A DNA stretch of 64,000 nucleotides, taken from positions 1 through 64,000 of IMG/VR virus record IMGVR_UViG_3300010157_000056. One strand, 5' to 3'. The stretch is from a virus. The notes beneath the pieces are model-generated. The model searched no databases and had not been told where the DNA came from. It saw only the letters and a program-made list of their open reading frames with translations. The translations under genes were made by a program, and so were the position numbers. Shown in pieces: positions 60,801 through 64,000 of the stretch (position 1 is its first letter; each line of letters opens with the position of its first letter).

Positions 60801-61418
60801 TGTTAATGAAGTAGATGCTACAGACTGGGTAGCTACCAAAGTTGGAATAACTGGGCCAGTTACAGTTAAATTAAACGATGCTCCGGAAGTTTGACCACCT
60901 GCATCAGTAAATGTAACTATAAAAGTAGTACCGGCAATTGCTACAGTGGGTGTACCTGAAATTGTAACATCTACTGAATTATACAATCTTGGAACGCTAT
61001 CTGCACCTGTTACCGACTTAACGGTTAGAGTAGTACTCAATGTTAAACCTGCAGGTAATGCAGGACTAATTGTTGCTGTTAATCCAGTTACCGTAGCGCC
61101 AGTGACAGTATAAGACGATGCAACGGCTGCACCACCGTAAGCAGTTACTGGTACAAATGAAGTACTTTGGTCTTTAGTTAAAGATGTATTACTGACTAAT
61201 GTTGATGCAATTACTGGTGGACCGCCATTAATCGACGCACTAATTCCTCCTACTGCTGGTGGTGTTGTATACTTTGTCCAGGCATTCTTTTTAGTAATTG
61301 CATTGTATGTTAGCTGTACAGGTGCGCCGTTTTGGCTTACCCATATGTCATTTAATACAAATTGAGATAAGACTGTATTAGGTTGAGTAGTGGGATAGGG
61401 ATAAAAGAAAATTGCCAT
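54897..61418 (-). CDS. giant fibre with 21 Ig-like (putative Ig/He_PIG) repeats and collagen-like C-terminus
   Basis: A 2173-residue protein. A short tag (MAIFFYPYPTTQPNTVLSQF) leads to about 21 repeats of roughly 90 residues, each containing YSISPTLPAGLSFN, then G.ISGTPTV and a strand YTVTVTD followed by TFSLTV. These are putative immunoglobulin domains of the He_PIG type, common in bacterial and phage surface adhesins. The last 170 residues switch to GYTGS collagen-like repeats and end with a glycine-rich tip (YFGNFDGGQPDSNYGG). An extended rod about 21 domains long with a terminal tip would be a long side fibre. No enzymatic motif is visible. Confidence 0.85.
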   Translation of the reverse strand: MAIFFYPYPTTQPNTVLSQFVLNDIWVSQNGAPVQLTYNAITKKNAWTKYTTPPAVGGISASINGGPPVIASTLVSNTSLTKDQSTSFVPVTAYGGAAVASSYTVTGATVTGLTATISPALPAGLTLSTTLTVKSVTGADSVPRLYNSVDVTISGTPTVAIAGTTFIVTFTDAGGQTSGASFNLTVTGPVIPTLVATQSVASTSLTKNVAAAAFTPVTGSGGQNPLSYGVSPSLPAGLSFNSTNGQITGTPTVALSATTFTVTVTDSLGQTASNTFSLTVVNPPALVLSQSVTTKDLTQNVAITAFIPVSATGGYGTLTYSISPTLPAGLSFSIVTGQISGTPTVSSAANNYTVTITDTLAQSVNATFSLSVTPAQVITVQAVPNTTLTQKIVATEFTPVTGSGGTGTLTYAVSPSLPTGLSFNSSNGLISGTPTVTSGLTVYTVTVTDSQTQTSSKTFSLTVNAPPALSTTQAIATKSLSQNAVATPFIPVTATGGVPSLVFAISPALPAGLTFSSTTGQVSGTPSVATIATTYTVTVTDAVAQTSSKTFLLNVDAVSLTTTLVVPTTVLLQNDLAASFTPVTGSGGIGTLNYAVSPALPTGLTFNTNNGLISGTPTVILATTNFTVTVTDSNNIPQSSSKTFSLTVNPKAVVTVQAVPSTVITQNISITPFIPVTASGGTGTLTYAVSPALPTGLSFNTVNGQISGNSGSVLSQTTYTVTVTDSNTVPQSSSKTFTLTVNALPALTTTLVQATATLTQNTAVTAFIPVTGTGGYGTLAYSISPALPSGLSFNTSNGQVTGTPSVLSGTTNYIVTVTDGASQSSNKTFSLTVNAGPIVTTVLVAAQTITQYILATTFKPVNGTGGYGTLLYSVSPTLPSGLNLNSSTGFITGTPTVVQGATTYTITVTDSVPQTSSKTFTLTVEAPPAISTVLAVPTSALTIGVAASAFTPVTATGGYGTLSYAIGTSLPGGLIFNTSTGVVSGTPTVISSSNPYTVTVTDTLSQLSSKTFSLSVSYPLLSTTQVIATKTITQNIDTASFTPVTYTGGYGAVAYSIAPALPSGLAINTSTGLISGIAITSSTVALYTVTATDAAAQTSSKGFSLTVLPEPPPPAVVATLSTSSYSFVKNVAVTTFTPVVGSGGKGTLSYSIDIGLPSGLTFIPTTGQILGTPTGTSNTTTYSVTVTDSISQTASKSFSIYVAPPPPPPALVVTATIVTKTLIKNVAATAFIPVTATGGVGAYTFNVSPSLPTGLTFLSSNGQIIGTPSSTSSTATYSITVADTVPQYNTATFLLNVINPPALATTATAATFSLQKDVTISAFYPVTATGGYGTLTYSISPTLPSGLSFNSTNGQVTGTPTIYNASTSYTITVTDQAAQSSSTAVSISVIPASLVTTLAVTSSTFVNGVTITAVTPVTATGGYTPYTYEISSPLPTGLAFSTSTGQITGKPTASISATPFTITVKDFGVTQASSKVYTLTVNNPPALVTVQDVPTVSLTRYVDVANVSPVSASGGYGTISFAITPTLPSGLSFNASNGKITGTPTQLDNRVYTITAADSLGQTSSKTFTLSVVPVPIVTTLAVASKNLQVLELATPFTPVTATGGSGTLTWAIDKLLPSGLTISTSTGLISGTPSVISSLTNYAVTVSDASTSSSKTFSLLIDFLPLTVEQLITVNTLTQNVAAVAFKPVNAIGGVGTLVYSTVPSLQAGLSINTSTGYISGTPTIVTAGTVYSVVATDTISNVNSSTFTLVVNAPPALTTTVTTSSISLTVNNGVVPNIRPILGTGGYGSLRYSLNNSPIFPQGLTFNTSTGYISGTPTLLGSVQTYTVTVRDDLSQVSTQTFNLQVIPLPITITVPYPTAALTQYTQVTPFVPVVGTLGYGALTYSINPPLSTGLNFDINTGEVSGTPTSTVGDAVHYVTVTDQAGQNNTGTTTIVISDNPPPTLLAVLQSSYIALTLGELSETIPVTGSSGYGTYSYSISPSQLPAGLTFNTVNGLISGTPTAVFTSTSFTITVTDGVPQTAIQSFNLAVIEAIVTQGKGYTGSRGYTGSIGVGYTGSKGNIGYIGSFGYTGSIGYTGSAGQNGYTGSASTASGYTGSIGAGYTGSVGNTGTGYTGSIGIGYTGSRGYVGSKGEKGDPGTGGGGGYFGNFDGGQPDSNYGGITSIDAGGV

Positions 61419-61435
61419 AACTTAATATTTATTGA

Positions 61436-63478
61436 TTAAGCGTAGACAGTTAAATCCTGCCAGTCGTAATATCCACCGTAATCTACTAAAATCATAATAG
61501 TTCCAGCATATACGCTCCAGTAAAAATCACCGGGTAGTAATGTAGCAAAAAATATATCATAATCCGGAGCATTAATAAAGTCGTCATCAATTATCATTCT
61601 AGGAGCACGGCCGCTTTGTGTTGCCCCGTTAGCAAAAGTAATTACTCCAGTTGGTCCAATTGTTAAGTTTGCAAATATAACACTGCTGGTAGTGTTTAAA
61701 TCTTGATTAGCACCAGGTCCTCGACTACCTGCATAACCTATGCTACCGTCGTATCCAATTACACCATCGGTACCTTTACTACCTACATAGCCTACGCCAA
61801 TACTACCAGTGTATCCATTACTGCCAGAATATCCAGTGGATCCAGAATATCCTAAATCTCCTTTACTACCAGTGTATCCTAATCCACCAACACTACCAGT
61901 ATATCCATCACGTCCAACACTACCTGTGTATCCGTTGCTACCAGTATAACCTAAGTCTCCTTTGCTACCAGTGTATCCTAATCCACCAATGCTACCTGAG
62001 TAGCCGTCACGGCCAACACTACCTGTGTATCCGTTGCTACCAGTATAACCTAATCCACCAATACTACCAGTGTATCCTAATCCACCGATGCTACCAGTGT
62101 ATCCATCTTGGCCAACACTACCTGAATATCCTAAACTTCCAGTATAACCTAATCCACCAATACTACCAGTGTATCCTAATCCACCAATGCTACCACTGTA
62201 ACCTAAATCACCTTTGCTACCACTGTAACCTATACTTCCAGAGTATCCGACACTTCCAACAAACCCATCAGCTCCCTGTGGGCCTGTTATATTTCCTACA
62301 TCGGCCCAGGCAGCACCATTCCATATTGCCAAATGACCGTTATATGATAATATATAACCATCACCTAATGCGCCGGTTGGATGTGCTGCTGCCAATGCAG
62401 TCAGATCATAGTAAGTACCTAAGATAGTAACTGATGTGCCGTCAGTTCCTTTACTACCCGCATATCCCACTCCAATACTACCAGTATAACCCGAATTACC
62501 TGTACTGCCGGCATATCCAAGTGATCCAGTATATCCTAAATCACCAATACTACCAGTGAAACCAATTTCACCTATACTACCCGAGTAGCCGTCGCGGCCA
62601 ACGCTACCTGTATAGCCAGTTGATCCAGAGTATCCTAACTCGCCTTTACTACCACTGTAACCTAAACTACCAATACTACCTGTATATCCATCGCGGCCAA
62701 CACTACCTGTATAGCCAATTGACCCTGCATAGCCTATACCAAGAGAACCGGTGTAACCTAACTGACCAACAGAGCCAGTGTAACCCACTCCTATACTACC
62801 AGTATAACCTTCGCTACCAGTATAGCCCGCATCACCTTTACTACCGGCATATCCTATATCCCCAACTGATCCAGTATAGCCATTGCTACCAGTATATCCA
62901 ATTGAGCCGGTATAGCCATTGCTACCAGTATAACCGTAACTACCAGTATAACCAACACTACCCGTATAACCTATTGATCCGTTATATCCTGCACTACCTG
63001 TATATCCTGTACTGCCAGTATAACCAATACTACCTGTAAATCCTGTACCACCTGTTGGACCTTTAATCTCGCCTGCATCAACCCAGGCGCTCCCAGTCCA
63101 CACCCATAAATGTCCAAGGTCTTGTGTAATGTATCCATCACCAATATCACCAGTATATCCAGCTGGTAAACTACCTGCTGTTACAACACTACCTACAATT
63201 TTTACTGATGTACCGGGATTTCCCTTACTACCTAAATAACCACTACTACCAGTATACCCAGTTGTATATTTTTCTATTAGATCAGTATCTAATATTCCAT
63301 CCTTAAACCAATATTCTGTTAGTATATTGGATAGGACAACACCAATAACAAGACCTTGATATCGTTGGAATGCAGGAATTATAGCCAATGCAACTGCGGT
63401 ACTTGCATAGGGACCGTACCGACTATCAACTGCCTTAGCAGCTGAAATATTTAAATTGTCATTTAATAATATTGACAT
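61436..63478 (-). CDS. collagen-like tail fibre with GYTGS repeats
   Basis: A 680-residue protein. Residues 1-70 form a compact non-repetitive head (MSILLNDNLNISAAKAVDSR; AFQRYQGLVIGVVL). From residue 75 it is G-Y-T-G-S-x-G triplets and variants (GYSGS, GYAGS), a Gly-X-Y pattern without proline, broken twice by the module GDGYI...GHLWVW.GSAW.D.G.I.GP (near 105-140 and 355-410). The final 70 residues are a small globular tip (DDDFINAPDYDIFFATLLPG). The two inserts share the GTSV...GHL.(V/I)W architecture with the 3193-residue fibre, suggesting interchangeable parts. A shaft of collagen-like triple helix is inferred. Confidence 0.8.
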   Translation of the reverse strand: MSILLNDNLNISAAKAVDSRYGPYASTAVALAIIPAFQRYQGLVIGVVLSNILTEYWFKDGILDTDLIEKYTTGYTGSSGYLGSKGNPGTSVKIVGSVVTAGSLPAGYTGDIGDGYITQDLGHLWVWTGSAWVDAGEIKGPTGGTGFTGSIGYTGSTGYTGSAGYNGSIGYTGSVGYTGSYGYTGSNGYTGSIGYTGSNGYTGSVGDIGYAGSKGDAGYTGSEGYTGSIGVGYTGSVGQLGYTGSLGIGYAGSIGYTGSVGRDGYTGSIGSLGYSGSKGELGYSGSTGYTGSVGRDGYSGSIGEIGFTGSIGDLGYTGSLGYAGSTGNSGYTGSIGVGYAGSKGTDGTSVTILGTYYDLTALAAAHPTGALGDGYILSYNGHLAIWNGAAWADVGNITGPQGADGFVGSVGYSGSIGYSGSKGDLGYSGSIGGLGYTGSIGGLGYTGSLGYSGSVGQDGYTGSIGGLGYTGSIGGLGYTGSNGYTGSVGRDGYSGSIGGLGYTGSKGDLGYTGSNGYTGSVGRDGYTGSVGGLGYTGSKGDLGYSGSTGYSGSNGYTGSIGVGYVGSKGTDGVIGYDGSIGYAGSRGPGANQDLNTTSSVIFANLTIGPTGVITFANGATQSGRAPRMIIDDDFINAPDYDIFFATLLPGDFYWSVYAGTIMILVDYGGYYDWQDLTVYA

Positions 63479-63484
63479 ATTTTT

Positions 63485-64000
63485 TTAAGTATTAGTAAAC
63501 TGTATTATACCATCTGTATTAGTAGCACCACTGCTAATATATACTTTAAATGACACACCTGACCAAAAACTATCAGGTGATGAAACTGATTGTGTAACTG
63601 GAGATAGAATAAAATTACCTGCACCTATGTTACCTTGATTTAACTGTGTGTTGAACCATTTTGTTTTAGAAGTATAAGATGCTGCATGTGCCATCCATAC
63701 ATATTGTCCTGCTGCCGCAAAAGTAACTGAAACAGTTCCGCTAGCATCTAACAATACCTTGTTAGTTGATCCTGCTAATATTGCTGCTGCGATACTTGCT
63801 GTGGTCGGCAATGTATTTGACTTGCCCCAGAAGTACGGATATATACCTGTAACTGTTAAACTATTGCTACTAATAGATGATGCTGACTGAGGAGCATTTG
63901 TGTTTCTTACCTGTGCAGTACGAGTATCAGTAACATTTTTGTTGTTCTTCTTAGCACTACCTGCTGAATAAGTACCTGTACCACTCCAAACTGTATTTCC
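63485..64000 (-). CDS. C-terminal part of a fibre or structural protein running off the window
   Basis: The frame is open from the right edge for 171 residues to the stop at 63485. A TTG at 63811 is not the true start, because the preceding 63 codons are coding in the same frame: GNTVWSGTGTYSAGSAKKNN and SNSLTVTGIYPYFWGKSNT. The C-terminal domain has YPYFWGKS, VWMAHAASYTSKTKWFNTQLN and SPDSFWSGVSFKVYISS, a beta-sandwich I associate with the ends of phage tail or baseplate wedge proteins. The size of the full protein is unknown. Confidence 0.75.
   Translation of the reverse strand, partial: GNTVWSGTGTYSAGSAKKNNKNVTDTRTAQVRNTNAPQSASSISSNSLTVTGIYPYFWGKSNTLPTTASIAAAILAGSTNKVLLDASGTVSVTFAAAGQYVWMAHAASYTSKTKWFNTQLNQGNIGAGNFILSPVTQSVSSPDSFWSGVSFKVYISSGATNTDGIIQFTNT

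Noticed and set aside
61800-63050. CRISPR-like array of short regular repeats
   Set aside because: The repeats are in-frame codons for GYTGS collagen-like units inside an open reading frame, with no constant spacer length and no cas genes.
24012-63478. Diversity-generating retroelement acting on the Mtd-like or adhesin genes
   Set aside because: No reverse transcriptase gene and no template/variable repeat pair were found in the window; the only link is the Mtd-like N-terminal domain, which is common in ordinary fibres.

Overview
The window looks like a long stretch of a tailed double-stranded DNA phage of the T4-like (contractile-tail) type, probably from an aquatic host. The reasons are: a class I ribonucleotide reductase cassette (nrdA, nrdB, glutaredoxin) embedded among small phage genes; repeated octamers of the T4 late-promoter type (TATAAATA, or NATAAATA as I recall it from marine T4-like phages) just upstream of genes; N-terminal peptides resembling the T4 capsid-targeting sequence; tightly overlapping genes (TAATG and ATGA junctions); and about 40 kb of co-directional fibre/adhesin genes. 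Base composition is AT-rich throughout. No major capsid, portal, terminase or tail-sheath gene lies in the window, so the T4-like placement rests on these indirect signs and the host cannot be named.

Layout. Almost everything is on the minus strand, so transcription runs from right to left. From the right edge: (1) about 64.0-36.0 kb is a chain of virion fibre genes: a fragment running off the edge, a 680-aa collagen-like protein, a 2173-aa protein with 21 Ig-like repeats, a 1049-aa protein with a tropism-determinant-like N-terminus and repeats, a small structural protein, a 3193-aa fibre, then a family of glycine-rich proteins that share a small N-terminal module. (2) 36.0-24.0 kb holds two giant adhesins built of lectin-like LamG domains and glycine-rich sheets; the larger is split by a one-base frameshift near 35.41 kb. 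(3) 24.0-19.2 kb encodes a 1352-aa fusion of four glycosyltransferase domains and an FkbM methyltransferase, plus a second FkbM methyltransferase, behind a near-consensus sigma70 promoter. (4) 19.2-16.2 kb carries a signal-peptide nuclease interrupted by an in-frame stop, an acetyltransferase, a zinc peptidase and an alpha/beta hydrolase. (5) 16.2-14.4 kb is a plus-strand accessory island with an acetyltransferase and two small genes, facing a free-standing GIY-YIG endonuclease. (6) 14.3-8.4 kb has small virion-like proteins with their own promoters and terminators, a lysine-rich EF-hand protein and a RecB-like exonuclease. (7) 8.4-0.8 kb has a beta-helix tailspike, the nrd operon, an Sm-like protein and a PAAR-like/CHAP peptidase. 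(8) The left end has small genes behind a perfect consensus sigma70 promoter, and the 3-prime half of a tRNA or tmRNA.

How the parts fit. The nrd-glutaredoxin genes supply deoxynucleotides during infection. The fibre block and the PAAR/CHAP protein belong to the adsorption and penetration machinery. The glycosyltransferase/methyltransferase pair sits directly downstream of the giant adhesins and may decorate virion or host-surface glycans. The small enzymes beginning M-[RK]-I-x-E-L-L are candidates for proteins packaged in the capsid and delivered with the DNA. The last two statements are inferences.
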